Part shown: positions 41,912 to 51,912 of the stretch, in pieces | Numbering within the stretch: position 1 is the first letter of the stretch | Layout of the letters: the number at the start of each line of letters is the position of its first letter | NCBI GenBank assembly: GCA_910574915.1 | Contig: CAJTCR010000018.1 | Location: forward strand, 5,401-69,400 | Origin: Eubacteriaceae bacterium | GTDB taxonomy: Bacteria > Bacillota > Clostridia > Lachnospirales > Lachnospiraceae | Direction of reading: 5' to 3' | Length of the DNA stretch: 64,000 bases | The notes under the pieces: generated by a model | What the model was told of the DNA's origin: nothing | Database searches by the model: none | The model's input: the letters and a program-made list of their open reading frames with translations, nothing else | Position numbers and translations under genes: made by a program

Positions 41912-44635
41912 ATGAATAATCAGTCACCAAATAATGGCAATCATAACAACAATCATAAGAAAAACGCAAACGGTCAGATGATTCTGCTGTTTTTGCTGGT
42001 TACGCTTGTTGCTTTGTTTTTTATGAGCATGTTCAGCCGCTGGCAGACGCAGATGACGACAAAAGAGATTTCCTATACGGAATTCTTAAAAATGGTAGAA
42101 GAAGGGAAAGTAGAGAAGGTTCAGGTGACGTCGAACAGCTATCGGATCACGCCGAAAAAAGCTGCGAATGAGCTTGTGCCGATTACTTATTTTACAGGCA
42201 TTGCGGGCAACGACTTAGAGCTTGTCTCGCTGTTAAAGGAACACGATGTGGAATATTATCCGTATATACCAGATGATTCTGCTACGTGGATCTACAATAT
42301 TTTAAGCATCGTACTGCCGATTTTGCTGCTTTGGGCAGTGATGGGATTTTTGATGCGGAAAATGGGAAGCGGCATGGGGATGGGTGTTGGAAAAAATACC
42401 GCGAAGGTCTATGTCGAGAAAAAAACGGGTGTTACGTTTAAGGACGTTGCCGGACAGGATGAAGCAAAGGAATCGTTGCAGGAAGTCGTGGATTTTCTGC
42501 ACAATCCGCAGAAGTATACGGATATCGGAGCAAAACTGCCAAAAGGCGCCCTTTTGGTAGGCCCTCCGGGAACAGGCAAGACGCTGCTGGCGAAAGCGGT
42601 TGCAGGGGAAGCAAATGTGCCGTTTTTCTCGCTTGCCGGGTCGGATTTTGTGGAAATGTTTGTCGGCGTCGGGGCGTCCCGCGTGCGTGACTTGTTTAAA
42701 GAGGCACAAAAGCAGGCGCCGTGTATTATCTTTATTGACGAGATCGATGCAATCGGCAAAAGCCGTGATACCCGTTACGGCAGCGGCAATGACGAGCGGG
42801 AGCAGACGCTGAACCAGCTTTTGGCTGAAATGGATGGATTTGATACGTCTAAGGGGCTTTTGATCCTTGCGGCAACCAACCGCCCGGAAGTGCTGGATAA
42901 GGCGCTGCTTCGTCCGGGGCGGTTTGACCGCCGGATTATCGTGGAAAAACCGGATTTAAAAGGCAGGGTTGAGACGTTAAAAGTGCATTCCAAGGATGTG
43001 CTGATGGATGAAACCGTAGATTTGGATGCGATTGCGCTTGCGACTTCTGGGGCGGTCGGTTCGGATCTGGCAAATATGATTAATGAAGCGGCGATTAACG
43101 CAGTGAAAAACGGCAGAAAATATGTGAATCAGTCCGATCTGTTTGAATCGGTAGAGGTAGTAATAGCCGGAAAAGAGAAAAAAGACCGGATTCTTGGCAA
43201 AGAGGAAAAACGCATTGTCGCTTACCACGAGGTTGGCCACGCGCTGACGACGGCGCTGCAAAAGAATGCGGAGCCGGTGCAGAAGATTACGATTGTACCA
43301 AGGACAATGGGTGCGCTTGGCTACGTGATGCAGGTGCCGGAAGAAGAAAAATATTTAATGTCCGAAGAAGAGCTGAAAGCGCGCCTAGTTACGTTTATGG
43401 CAGGCCGTGCCGCAGAGGAAATCGTATTTCATTCGATTACAACAGGTGCTTCCAATGATATTGAAAAAGCGACGCAGATTGCGCGCGCAATGGTGACACA
43501 GTACGGAATGTCCAAAAAATTCGGGCTGATCAGTCTGGAATCCGTAGAAAACCGCTATCTGGACGGCAGGCCGGTATTAAACTGCGGCGATGACACCGCG
43601 GCAGAGATTGACCAGGAAGTGCAGGTGATCTTAAAGCAGAGCTACGAGACAGCGAAAAAGCTGCTGGAAGAAAACCGCGAAGTGCTTGATAAGATCGCAC
43701 AATATTTATTTGAACACGAAACGATTACCGGCAAGGAATTTATGCGCATTTACCGTGAGATCAAAGGCATCCCGCAGCCGCCGGAGGAGGAAGAAAAGCG
43801 CCCGCTTTCTATGCAGGGCATTCCGCAGCCGGGAACAGGATCGTACGTGCCGAATGCCCCTGTAGGACAGCCGGGAACGGCACCAACTACGCCAATGGGA
43901 CAGCCGGGAACGGCACCAACTGCGCCGATGGGACAGCCGGGAACGGCACCAACTGCGCCAATGGGACAGCCGGGAACGGCACCAACTGCGCCAATGGGAC
44001 AGCCGGGAATGGCACCAAATGTGCCAGTCAGACAGCCGGGAACGGCACCGAATGCGCCAATGGGACAGCCAGGAACGGCACCGAATGCGCCGATGGGACA
44101 GCCGGGAACGGCACCGAATGCGCCGATGGGACAGCCAGGAACGGCACCAACTGTGCCAATGGGACAGCCGGGAATGGCACCGAATGCGCCGATGGGACAG
44201 CCGGGAACGGCACCAAATGTGCCGGTCAGACAGCCAGGAACGGCACCGAATGCAAATATACCTGTAGGACAGCCAGGGATGGCACCAACGGGAACTGCCG
44301 GACAGAATGAGAAGGCAGCAAATCCATCAACTGAACAGTATATGCAGGCAACGGATTACAAAGCAGGACGTCTAGGAGCGGCATCCAATACGCCTGTAGG
44401 GCAGCCGGGGACAGCACCAAATATACCCGCTGGACAATTTGAAACGGCATCAAATGCGTATACCGGACAGCCAGGAACAGCACCAAACCAGCCGTCCAAT
44501 GCACCAGCGGAGATGGGAGCAGGCGGTCAGATGACAGGCAGCCAGCCTATGCCGCAGCAGGCACAGAAGCCGCGTGCAGATTGGGAGCGGCAGTTGTGGA
44601 ATCAGAATGAGCAGAAGGAAGATGAAAGGGAATAA
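41912..44635 (+). CDS. ftsH: ATP-dependent zinc metalloprotease FtsH with repeat tail
   Basis: The 907-residue protein is a membrane-bound AAA+ protease for quality control of membrane and regulatory proteins. An Asn/His-rich N terminus precedes helix one (about 22-40); a small outer domain and helix two (about 130-150) follow. The AAA domain has Walker A GPPGTGKT (217-224), Walker B IIFIDEID and the second region of homology [19 protein letters not shown]; the zinc site is HEVGH (439-443). The normal protein ends near 630, but here a further 275 residues form a Pro/Gly/Gln-rich tail of 11-residue repeats. ATG 41912 has GGAGGGG upstream. uvrC overlaps the stop by one base. Confidence 0.95.
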   Translation: MNNQSPNNGNHNNNHKKNANGQMILLFLLVTLVALFFMSMFSRWQTQMTTKEISYTEFLKMVEEGKVEKVQVTSNSYRITPKKAANELVPITYFTGIAGNDLELVSLLKEHDVEYYPYIPDDSATWIYNILSIVLPILLLWAVMGFLMRKMGSGMGMGVGKNTAKVYVEKKTGVTFKDVAGQDEAKESLQEVVDFLHNPQKYTDIGAKLPKGALLVGPPGTGKTLLAKAVAGEANVPFFSLAGSDFVEMFVGVGASRVRDLFKEAQKQAPCIIFIDEIDAIGKSRDTRYGSGNDEREQTLNQLLAEMDGFDTSKGLLILAATNRPEVLDKALLRPGRFDRRIIVEKPDLKGRVETLKVHSKDVLMDETVDLDAIALATSGAVGSDLANMINEAAINAVKNGRKYVNQSDLFESVEVVIAGKEKKDRILGKEEKRIVAYHEVGHALTTALQKNAEPVQKITIVPRTMGALGYVMQVPEEEKYLMSEEELKARLVTFMAGRAAEEIVFHSITTGASNDIEKATQIARAMVTQYGMSKKFGLISLESVENRYLDGRPVLNCGDDTAAEIDQEVQVILKQSYETAKKLLEENREVLDKIAQYLFEHETITGKEFMRIYREIKGIPQPPEEEEKRPLSMQGIPQPGTGSYVPNAPVGQPGTAPTTPMGQPGTAPTAPMGQPGTAPTAPMGQPGTAPTAPMGQPGMAPNVPVRQPGTAPNAPMGQPGTAPNAPMGQPGTAPNAPMGQPGTAPTVPMGQPGMAPNAPMGQPGTAPNVPVRQPGTAPNANIPVGQPGMAPTGTAGQNEKAANPSTEQYMQATDYKAGRLGAASNTPVGQPGTAPNIPAGQFETASNAYTGQPGTAPNQPSNAPAEMGAGGQMTGSQPMPQQAQKPRADWERQLWNQNEQKEDERE
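43862..44257 (+). repeat. 33-bp tandem repeats in ftsH (about 12 units)
   Basis: In-frame 33-bp units, each coding an 11-residue motif of the form [11 protein letters not shown], run from 43862 through 44257 with substitutions such as NAP for TAP and VRQ for MGQ. More diverged copies extend to about 44500. Identical neighbouring units show recent slippage or recombination, so length is likely variable between strains. Confidence 0.9.
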
Positions 44636-46545
44636 TGTTTGATATTCAGGAAGAATTAAAAAAACTCCCGGATCGTCCGGGAGTCTACCTGATGCACGAT
44701 AGGAACGATGCGATTATTTATGTCGGAAAGGCAGTGAATCTGAAAAACCGCGTGCGTCAGTATTTTCGTGCCAGCCACAGAGAAGGGATCCGCAAAGACC
44801 AGATGGTCTCGCTGATTGACCGTTTTGAATATATTATTACGGATTCCGAGCTGGAAGCACTTGTGCTGGAATGCAATCTGATCAAAGAGCATCGCCCGAA
44901 ATATAATATTCTGCTGAAAGATGACAAGACTTATCCGTATATAAAAGTGACGCTGGGGGAAACTTACCCCAGGGTCCTTTTTTCGCGTCAGATGAAAAAG
45001 GATAAATCCCAGTATTTTGGGCCTTATACAAGCGCGACGGCAGTCAAGGATACGATAGAGCTGATCCGAAAGCTGTATCAGCTTCGTACGTGCAGCAGGC
45101 AGCTTCCGCGGGATACGGGCAAAGACCGCCCGTGTTTGAACTATCATATCCATCAGTGCCTGGCGCCGTGCCAGGGGTATATTTCACCTGCTGACTACCA
45201 GGCGCGCATTAAAAAAGCGCTGGATTTTTTAAACGGCAATTATAAGCCTGTGCTGGAAGAGCTGGAGCAGAAAATGCAGGCGGCGTCCGCGGAGATGGAC
45301 TTTGAAAAGGCGATGGAGTACCGCGATTTAATGAACAGCGTGCGCCAGGTATCCGAAAAGCAGAAGGTGACCAATTCCGACGGTGAGGATAAAGACATTA
45401 TTGCGTTGGCAAAGGATGACAGGGACGCGGTTGTCCAGGTGTTTTTTATCCGGGACGGCAGGCTGATCGGCAGAGAGCATTTTTATGTAACCATTGAAGT
45501 GGGAGATACGACGCAGCAGATTTTGACGTCTTTTCTCAAGCAGTATTATGCGGGCACGCCGTTTATTCCAAAAGAAATTATGCTGCAAAAAGAAGTCGAG
45601 GAAATGGACGTGATCGCGCAGTGGCTGAGCAGCAAGCGCGGGCAGAAGGTCTATCTGCGCGTGCCGCAAAAAGGCATGAAGGAAAAGCTGGTGGATCTGG
45701 CGCAGAAAAATGCCAGGCTCGTGCTGAACCAGGATAAAGAGCGGCTAAAGCGCGAAGAAGGCAGGACAATCGGAGCGATGAAGGAGATTGCAGGGATTTT
45801 GGGCTTACAGGGGCTAAGCCGTGTGGAAGCGTATGATATTTCCAATACAAATGGTTTTGAAAGCGTCGGTTCGATGATCGTATACGAAAAAGGAAAGCCA
45901 TGCCGCAGCGATTACCGCAAGTTCAAGCTGCGTACGGTGGCAGGGCCGGACGATTACGCATCGATGCATGAGGTGCTGACGCGCCGCTTTACGCATGGGA
46001 TGGAAGAACGCAAAGAACGGGCGGAAAAAAATCTGGAGGATGCTTACGGCAGCTTTACCAAATTTCCTGACCTGATTATGATGGACGGCGGCCGCGGCCA
46101 GGTAAATATCGCGTTGCAGGTGCTGGACGAACTGCATCTTGCCATTCCGGTATGCGGGATGGTCAAAGATGATTTTCACCGTACGAGAGGACTGTATTTT
46201 CACAATGTGGAGCTGCCGATTGACCGCAATTCCGAAGGGTTTAAGCTGATTACCAGAATCCAGGACGAAGCGCACAGGTTCGCGATCGAGTACCACCGTT
46301 CGCTGCGCAGCAAAGAACAGGTGCATTCGGTATTGGACGATATTGCAGGCATCGGGCCTGCGAGACGAAAAGCGCTGATGCGCCATTTCCAGTCGATCGA
46401 CGCGATACGCGCGGCTTCTGTAGAGCAGTTGTGCGAGGCAGACAGCATGAACGAAAAGGCGGCGAATGCCGTGTATGCGTATTTTCGGGAAGATGCCCAT
46501 AATCACAGCGGCGAACAGGAAACGCAGACAGCGAATACAAAATGA
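44635..46545 (+). CDS. uvrC: excinuclease ABC subunit C
   Basis: The 636-residue nuclease makes both incisions in nucleotide excision repair. GIY-YIG nuclease at the N terminus ([18 protein letters not shown], about 15-32), a UVR motif ([13 protein letters not shown], about 222-234) for UvrB contact, the RNase H-like domain with [20 protein letters not shown] and MDGGRGQV, and paired helix-hairpin-helix motifs ([15 protein letters not shown]...) at the C terminus are all present. The start codon shares its A with the ftsH stop, so they are co-translated. Length is typical. Confidence 0.96.
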   Translation: MFDIQEELKKLPDRPGVYLMHDRNDAIIYVGKAVNLKNRVRQYFRASHREGIRKDQMVSLIDRFEYIITDSELEALVLECNLIKEHRPKYNILLKDDKTYPYIKVTLGETYPRVLFSRQMKKDKSQYFGPYTSATAVKDTIELIRKLYQLRTCSRQLPRDTGKDRPCLNYHIHQCLAPCQGYISPADYQARIKKALDFLNGNYKPVLEELEQKMQAASAEMDFEKAMEYRDLMNSVRQVSEKQKVTNSDGEDKDIIALAKDDRDAVVQVFFIRDGRLIGREHFYVTIEVGDTTQQILTSFLKQYYAGTPFIPKEIMLQKEVEEMDVIAQWLSSKRGQKVYLRVPQKGMKEKLVDLAQKNARLVLNQDKERLKREEGRTIGAMKEIAGILGLQGLSRVEAYDISNTNGFESVGSMIVYEKGKPCRSDYRKFKLRTVAGPDDYASMHEVLTRRFTHGMEERKERAEKNLEDAYGSFTKFPDLIMMDGGRGQVNIALQVLDELHLAIPVCGMVKDDFHRTRGLYFHNVELPIDRNSEGFKLITRIQDEAHRFAIEYHRSLRSKEQVHSVLDDIAGIGPARRKALMRHFQSIDAIRAASVEQLCEADSMNEKAANAVYAYFREDAHNHSGEQETQTANTK

Positions 46546-46580
46546 AACGCAGCCAACAGACACGAGATTACGTATAAAGA

Positions 46581-46609
46581 TTGCTGTTCTTATGAATATG
46601 TGGTACACT
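46581..46609 (+). promoter_or_regulatory. promoter of hprK and following genes
   Basis: TTGCTG (46581-46586), 17 bp, TACACT (46604-46609), 54 bp before the hprK start codon. It probably adds to read-through from ftsH-uvrC. Confidence 0.5.
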
Positions 46610-46663
46610 GGAATCAGAAAGAAATAGAGAATGATGCTCCATGCACAGGAAAGGAGACGAAGT

Positions 46664-47593
46664 ATGAAGGGTGTCAATGTACAGCGGTTTGCAGATCTGT
46701 TTCAGATGAAAAATTTAACGACAGAGATCGATCTTAGCATCCGCGAGATAACCGTATCCGAGATTAACCGGCCTGCATTGCAGTTCTGCGGCTATTTTGA
46801 ATATTTTCCAAAGGAACGCGTACAGATTGTCGGGATGGTAGAATACGCGTATTTACGACAGTTAAATGAACAAAAAAGGACAGAGGCGATCGAGGCGTTT
46901 TTTTCCTACGATATTCCATGTATCGTATTTTGCCGCGGCTTGATTCCAGAGGGAAATTTTTTAGAGATTGCCAAAAAGCACAATGTGGCAGTGCTTAGTA
47001 CGCAGCGAAAGACGTCCAGCATTACGGCTGAGATTATCCGTGTGTTAAATGAAGAGCTGGCGCCGTGCATTACGATCCACGGGGTATTGGTCGATGTATA
47101 CGGCGAAGGGCTTTTGATTATGGGAGAAAGCGGGATCGGAAAGAGCGAGACGGCTTTGGAGCTGATCCGGCGCGGGCACCGTCTTGTGACGGATGACGTC
47201 GTAGAGATCCGCAAGATTAATGAGCTGACGTTGATCGGCACGTCGCCGGACATTACCCGTTATTTTATCGAGCTGAGGGGAATCGGCATTATTGACGTTA
47301 AGGCGCTCTACGGTGTGGAATGTGTCAAGGAAAAGCAGAATATCGACCTTGTGATTAAGCTGGAGGACTGGAAAAAAGACAATGAATATGACAGAATGGG
47401 GCTGGAACAGGAGTATACGGAGTTTCTAGGTACGAAAGTCGTCTGCCATTCCCTTCCGATCCGGCCGGGACGAAATCTGGCGCTGATCTGCGAGGCGGCA
47501 GCCGTAAACCACAGGCAGAAAAAGATGGGCTACAATGCGGCTAAGGAATTGTGCCGCCGCGTGCAGGAGAACCTTTCCAAAGACAATGCCTGA
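46664..47593 (+). CDS. hprK: HPr kinase/phosphorylase
   Basis: The 309-residue enzyme phosphorylates HPr on Ser46 and reverses it, setting carbon catabolite repression. An N-terminal domain (1-130) precedes the kinase core: HGVLVDVYGEGLLI, P-loop GESGIGKS (154-161), LRRGH-like LIRRGHRLVTDD with the catalytic Asp, and the HPrK signature LELRGIGIIDVKALYG. ATG 46664 follows AAAGGAGA; the frame upstream is shadow. It heads the classic order hprK ... murB-rapZ-whiA, with an aminopeptidase inserted. Confidence 0.96.
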   Translation: MKGVNVQRFADLFQMKNLTTEIDLSIREITVSEINRPALQFCGYFEYFPKERVQIVGMVEYAYLRQLNEQKRTEAIEAFFSYDIPCIVFCRGLIPEGNFLEIAKKHNVAVLSTQRKTSSITAEIIRVLNEELAPCITIHGVLVDVYGEGLLIMGESGIGKSETALELIRRGHRLVTDDVVEIRKINELTLIGTSPDITRYFIELRGIGIIDVKALYGVECVKEKQNIDLVIKLEDWKKDNEYDRMGLEQEYTEFLGTKVVCHSLPIRPGRNLALICEAAAVNHRQKKMGYNAAKELCRRVQENLSKDNA

Positions 47594-47644
47594 GAGAAAA
47601 CCAGGAAAATTTAAAATGTGAAGACAGGAAATGGAGAAGCAGAA

Positions 47645-49054
47645 ATGGACAGAAAAAATGCATGGGAAAAATATCCGCAGGATACGCGCGATACGATTAT
47701 GCAGTTTGGCGAAGCATACAGGCAGTTTCTTTCGGCATGTAAGACAGAGCGCGAATGCACTGCAAAATTTGTGCAGATGGCAAAAGATGCCGGATTTTGT
47801 GATATCAAAGAAATCGCCGCATCCGGGAAAACATTAAAGCCTGGAGATAAAGTATATGCTGTAAATAAAGGAAAAGGGCTTGCCATGTTTGTGATCGGGC
47901 AGGAGCCGATCGAGCAGGGGATGAATATTTTAGGCGCACATATTGATTCTCCGCGCCTGGATTTAAAACAAAATCCGCTGTACGAAGATACAGAGATGGC
48001 GATGCTCGATACGCATTATTACGGCGGCGTGAAAAAATACCAGTGGGTAGCGCTTCCGCTTGCGCTGCACGGCGTATTTGTAAAAAAAGACGGTACGACA
48101 GTTCCAGTCAGCATCGGAGATCAGCCAGGCGATCCGGTCTTTGGCGTCAGCGACCTGCTCATTCATCTCGCAGGCGAGCAGATGGAGAAAAAGGCGAGCA
48201 AAGTAATCGAAGGGGAAAACCTGGATCTGTTAATCGGAAGCATCCCGATGGCAAAAGACGAGAAAAAGCAGGACGGGGACGATGTGATAAAAGACCGTGT
48301 GAAGGCGAATATTTTGCATATTCTCGAACAGGAATTTCAGATCGGGGAAGAAGATTTTATATCGGCGGAAATCGAGGTCGTTCCTGCCGGAGAAGCGCGT
48401 GACTACGGGCTTGACCGCAGCATGATTATGGGGTATGGGCACGATGACAGAGTGTGTGCGTATCCTTCGTTTCTGGCGATGCTGGATCTTTTAGAAGCGC
48501 CGCGGCATACGGGCGTCTGCCTGCTGGTAGATAAAGAAGAAGTCGGCAGCGTCGGCGCGACAGGCATGAAATCCCGCTTTTTTGAAAATATGACGGCAGA
48601 AGTGATGCAGGCGGCAGGGCAGTACAGCGAGCTGGCGCTGCGCCGGGCGCTTGCCGCTTCCAAAGTGCTTTCTTCTGATGTCAGCGCCGCGTTTGACCCA
48701 AACTTTGCGTCTGTATCGGATAAGAAAAACACGGCATATTTTGGCAAAGGGCTTGTGTTTAACAAATTTACCGGATCAAGAGGAAAATCCGGGTCAAATG
48801 ACGCCAATCCAGAATATATCGCGCATCTGCGTGAGATCCTTGACCGCAACGAGGTGTCCTACCAGACCGCGGAGCTTGGAAAGGTAGACCAGGGCGGCGG
48901 CGGAACGATTGCGTTTATACTGTCAGAATATGGCATGGAAGTCATTGACAGCGGAGTCGCGGTGCTGAATATGCACGCGCCTTGGGAAATTATCAGCAAG
49001 GTGGACTTGTACGAAGCTTACCGCGGGTATCAGGTATTTTTAAAAGAAGCGTAA
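47645..49054 (+). CDS. M18 family aminopeptidase
   Basis: The 469-residue zinc aminopeptidase shows LGAHIDSPRLDLK (first His and Asp ligands), DKEEVGSVGATGMKS (catalytic Glu and bridging Glu), YGHDDRVC (Asp ligand) and a late His in LNMHAPWEIISK, the M18 pattern of ApeB-like enzymes that trim N-terminal residues in the cytosol. Start chosen at ATG 47645 after GGAG; an in-frame GTG at 47618 is less likely. It lies between hprK and murB without known functional link. Confidence 0.92.
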   Translation: MDRKNAWEKYPQDTRDTIMQFGEAYRQFLSACKTERECTAKFVQMAKDAGFCDIKEIAASGKTLKPGDKVYAVNKGKGLAMFVIGQEPIEQGMNILGAHIDSPRLDLKQNPLYEDTEMAMLDTHYYGGVKKYQWVALPLALHGVFVKKDGTTVPVSIGDQPGDPVFGVSDLLIHLAGEQMEKKASKVIEGENLDLLIGSIPMAKDEKKQDGDDVIKDRVKANILHILEQEFQIGEEDFISAEIEVVPAGEARDYGLDRSMIMGYGHDDRVCAYPSFLAMLDLLEAPRHTGVCLLVDKEEVGSVGATGMKSRFFENMTAEVMQAAGQYSELALRRALAASKVLSSDVSAAFDPNFASVSDKKNTAYFGKGLVFNKFTGSRGKSGSNDANPEYIAHLREILDRNEVSYQTAELGKVDQGGGGTIAFILSEYGMEVIDSGVAVLNMHAPWEIISKVDLYEAYRGYQVFLKEA

Positions 49055-49079
49055 CCGGCAAAAACAATGAGGTTAGAAA

Positions 49080-50003
49080 GTGGTCAGAATGGAACAATCC
49101 GTATTTTATGAAAAGCTGTGCCAGATACTTTCCAAAGATCAGATTTTATGTAACGAGCCAATGAGCCGGCATACGACGTTTCGCGTGGGCGGGCAGGCAG
49201 ATTTTTACCTGACGCCGCGCACGGAGCAGGTGGCGCACATACTGGCACTGTGCAAAAAGGAGCAGGTTCCCTGCCAGATCGTTGGCAACGGCAGCAATCT
49301 TTTGGTAGGCGACCTGGGGATTCGGGGCGTTGTGCTTGCATTTGCCAAGCAGGCAGGAGCTGTCCGTACTGAAGGAAACTGTGTAAAGGCACAGGCGGGG
49401 GCGCTTTTGTCCAAGGCGGCAGGCGCGGCATGGAAGGCAGGGCTTGGCGGGCTGGAATTTGCAGCCGGGATACCGGGTTCGGTCGGCGGTGCTGTCGTGA
49501 TGAATGCGGGAGCTTATGGCGGCGAGTGCAAAGACGTGCTGCGGCAGGTGACAGCGCTGACACAGGATGGGGAGCTTGTTACGCTCTCGAACGAGGAGCT
49601 GGATCTGTCGTACCGCCATAGCTGCATCCCTGCGCGCGGACTTATCGTGCTGGAAGCCGAGTTTGCCTTACAGCAAAAGCCGCAGGAGGAGATTTTCGCG
49701 CTGATGGAGGACTTGAAAAGCCGCAGGATCGAAAAGCAGCCGCTGGAATACCCAAGCGCAGGCAGTACGTTTAAGCGCCCGCAGGGATATTTTGCCGGAA
49801 AACTGATTATGGATGCCGGGCTAAGAGGCGTTTCGGTCGGCGGGGCGATGGTATCCGAAAAACATTGTGGGTTTGTGATTAATACCGGAGGCGCCACAGC
49901 CGCGGACGTTCTTGCGCTGATACACAAGGTTCAGGAGCAGGTGTTCGCGCATTCCGGCGTGAGGCTGGAAACAGAAGTTAGATGTATGGGAGAGTTTGCG
50001 TAG
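49080..50003 (+). CDS. murB: UDP-N-acetylenolpyruvoylglucosamine reductase
   Basis: The 307-residue FAD enzyme makes UDP-N-acetylmuramic acid for peptidoglycan. HTTFRVGGQADFYLTP and VGNGSNLLVGDLGIRG bind FAD, GIPGSVGGAVVMNAGAYGGE is the family signature, SYRHSC and the proton donor region YPSAGSTFKRPQG place it in type II MurB (no extra loop), and the terminal Glu lies in GVRLETEVR. The GTG start at 49080 sits 7 nt after GAGG; ATG 49089 is an alternative. Confidence 0.95.
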   Translation: MVRMEQSVFYEKLCQILSKDQILCNEPMSRHTTFRVGGQADFYLTPRTEQVAHILALCKKEQVPCQIVGNGSNLLVGDLGIRGVVLAFAKQAGAVRTEGNCVKAQAGALLSKAAGAAWKAGLGGLEFAAGIPGSVGGAVVMNAGAYGGECKDVLRQVTALTQDGELVTLSNEELDLSYRHSCIPARGLIVLEAEFALQQKPQEEIFALMEDLKSRRIEKQPLEYPSAGSTFKRPQGYFAGKLIMDAGLRGVSVGGAMVSEKHCGFVINTGGATAADVLALIHKVQEQVFAHSGVRLETEVRCMGEFA

Positions 50004-50051
50004 GATGGATAGCTTTCCAGGCGGCAGTATGACAGAAAGGGGGAGTATGTG

Positions 50052-50951
50052 ATGCGTTTTGTAATATTAACAGGAATATCGGGAGCAGGGAAAAGCACAG
50101 CGTTAAAGATGATGGAAGATATGGGATATTATTGTGTGGATAATCTTCCGATTTTATTGATTGAACGTTTTTATGAACTGTCCGACAATGCGAGCGCGGA
50201 GCTGCAAAAAGTGGCTGTTGGCATCGATGTGCGCAACGGCCAGAATCTGAACGAAATGCAGGACGTATTAAAGCGCCTGCGTGCGGAAGGAAGGAAATTT
50301 GAAATCTTGTTTTTGGATTCGGATGATCCGGTGCTCGTAAAGCGCTATAAGGAAACGAGGCGCAGCCATCCGCTTGCGCAGGGGGAGCGCGTGGACAAGG
50401 GCATCGGCAGAGAGCGTGAGCAGCTTCGGTTTTTAAAAGAAAATGCAGATTATATTATTGATACGAGCCGCCTGCTGACAAGGGAGCTGAAAGTAGAGCT
50501 GGAAAAGATCTTTGTAAACAACAAAGAATACAAAAGCCTGTTTGTTACGGTTTTGTCGTTTGGCTTTAAATACGGCATTCCGGCAGATTCTGACCTGGTG
50601 TTTGACGTACGGTTTCTGCCAAATCCGTACTATGTAGAAGGGCTGCGCTTAAAAAACGGCAACGATAAGGAGATCCAGGAGTATGTGCTGCAATACGAAG
50701 AGGCACATGAATTTTTAAGAAAACTCGAAGAGATGATCCGGTTTTTAATACCGAATTATATTGCAGAAGGAAAAAACCAGTTGGTAATCAGTATCGGGTG
50801 TACAGGGGGGAAGCACCGCTCTGTAACGCTTGCCAATGAATTGTACCAAAGGCTTGGCAGTGCTCCTGAACAAGCAAAGAAAAATGTCAGCTTAAACTAT
50901 GGGTTAAAAATCGAGCACAGAGATATTTTAAAAGATACACAGCACAGATAA
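50052..50951 (+). CDS. rapZ: RNase adapter / nucleotide-binding protein RapZ
   Basis: The 299-residue protein has the P-loop GISGAGKS (about 9-16), YYCVDNLP, the central KRYKETRRSHPL motif and the C-terminal ISIGCTGGKHRSV block that define RapZ/YvcJ. In Proteobacteria it steers RNase E to small RNAs; in Firmicutes it binds nucleotides and affects competence or cell-wall metabolism. GGGGGAG precedes ATG 50052. It sits directly before whiA as in most Firmicutes. Confidence 0.95.
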   Translation: MRFVILTGISGAGKSTALKMMEDMGYYCVDNLPILLIERFYELSDNASAELQKVAVGIDVRNGQNLNEMQDVLKRLRAEGRKFEILFLDSDDPVLVKRYKETRRSHPLAQGERVDKGIGREREQLRFLKENADYIIDTSRLLTRELKVELEKIFVNNKEYKSLFVTVLSFGFKYGIPADSDLVFDVRFLPNPYYVEGLRLKNGNDKEIQEYVLQYEEAHEFLRKLEEMIRFLIPNYIAEGKNQLVISIGCTGGKHRSVTLANELYQRLGSAPEQAKKNVSLNYGLKIEHRDILKDTQHR

Positions 50952-50973
50952 ACGCAGTACGGATAGGTGGCTT

Positions 50974-51912
50974 ATGTCGTTTTCAAGTGAAGTAAAAAAA
51001 GAGCTTTTGGCGGTAGAAGCAAAATCGAGGCACTGCCAGCTTGCGGAACTGTCAGCGATGTTAAGCGGCAGCGGAGAGGTGTCTGTACAAAACGGGCAGA
51101 TGCAGGTGTCGTTCGTTACGGAGAACCAGCAGGCTGTCGCACGCTATACCAAGCTGTTACAGCAGGCAGGCGGCATCACCGTGGAACCTACGCAGGCGGG
51201 CAGCACATACCGCGTGGATGTGCGGGAAGAGGGGGCAGTAAAAAAGCTGCTCCGGCTGCTAAAGCAGATGGACAGCAATGGAACGTTAAAAACGATGGTG
51301 TTTACAGACGGGCTGCTGCTGCAAAAAAGCTGCTGCAAGCGGGCGTTCCTTCGGGGCGCGTTTTTGGCGGCGGGATCGATCAGCAATCCGAAAAAATCGT
51401 ACCATTTTGAAATCGTCTGCTGCGGGCAGGCGAAAGCAGAGCAGATTCAGGAGCAGCTTGGCTGCTTCGGGCTGGATGCAAGGATCGTAACGAGAAAAAA
51501 TCATGAAGTCGTATATTTAAAAGAAGGCTCGCAGATCGTGGACGCGCTCAATATTATGGGTGCGCATATGGCATTGATGGATCTTGAAAATGTCAGGATT
51601 ATTAAAGAAATGCGCAATGATATTAACCGCATTGTCAACTGCGAGACAGCAAACATTAACAAGACCGTCCATGCGGCTTACCGCCAGCAGGAGGCGATCC
51701 GGTATCTGCAAAAGAAGGGAATGCTGCAAAGCCTGCCCAGGCAGCTACAGGAGATCGCGGGGCTTCGAATGGAATATCCGCAGGCAACGATCAGGGAGCT
51801 TGGCGCATACTGCGATCCTCCGGTAGGAAAGTCAGGGGTCAATCACAGGCTGCGCCGCTTAGAAGAGACAGCACAAAAGGCAGGCTATGGAAAAAGGGAT
51901 GATCAGTCATGA
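50974..51912 (+). CDS. whiA: DNA-binding protein WhiA
   Basis: The 312-residue protein combines a LAGLIDADG-homing-endonuclease-like domain lacking the catalytic acids (about 20-205, FLRGAFLAAGSISNPKKSYH) with a C-terminal helix-turn-helix (about 215-305, YPQATIRELGAYCDPPVGKSGVNHRLRRL read in parts). It is a conserved regulator of cell division and chromosome segregation in Gram-positives. It starts 22 nt after rapZ and overlaps the lipid kinase gene by 4 nt. Confidence 0.95.
   Translation: MSFSSEVKKELLAVEAKSRHCQLAELSAMLSGSGEVSVQNGQMQVSFVTENQQAVARYTKLLQQAGGITVEPTQAGSTYRVDVREEGAVKKLLRLLKQMDSNGTLKTMVFTDGLLLQKSCCKRAFLRGAFLAAGSISNPKKSYHFEIVCCGQAKAEQIQEQLGCFGLDARIVTRKNHEVVYLKEGSQIVDALNIMGAHMALMDLENVRIIKEMRNDINRIVNCETANINKTVHAAYRQQEAIRYLQKKGMLQSLPRQLQEIAGLRMEYPQATIRELGAYCDPPVGKSGVNHRLRRLEETAQKAGYGKRDDQS

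Noticed and set aside
43862..44257. Evenly spaced 33-bp repeats that resemble a CRISPR array
   Set aside because: The units are contiguous without spacers, in frame and part of ftsH; no cas genes are present.
44019..44267. Alternative plus-strand frame through the ftsH repeats
   Set aside because: It is only the second frame of the 33-bp repeat and has no start signals.
45814..46677. Minus-strand frame of 287 codons opposite uvrC
   Set aside because: It lies antisense to the well-supported uvrC domains and has no ribosome binding site or family.
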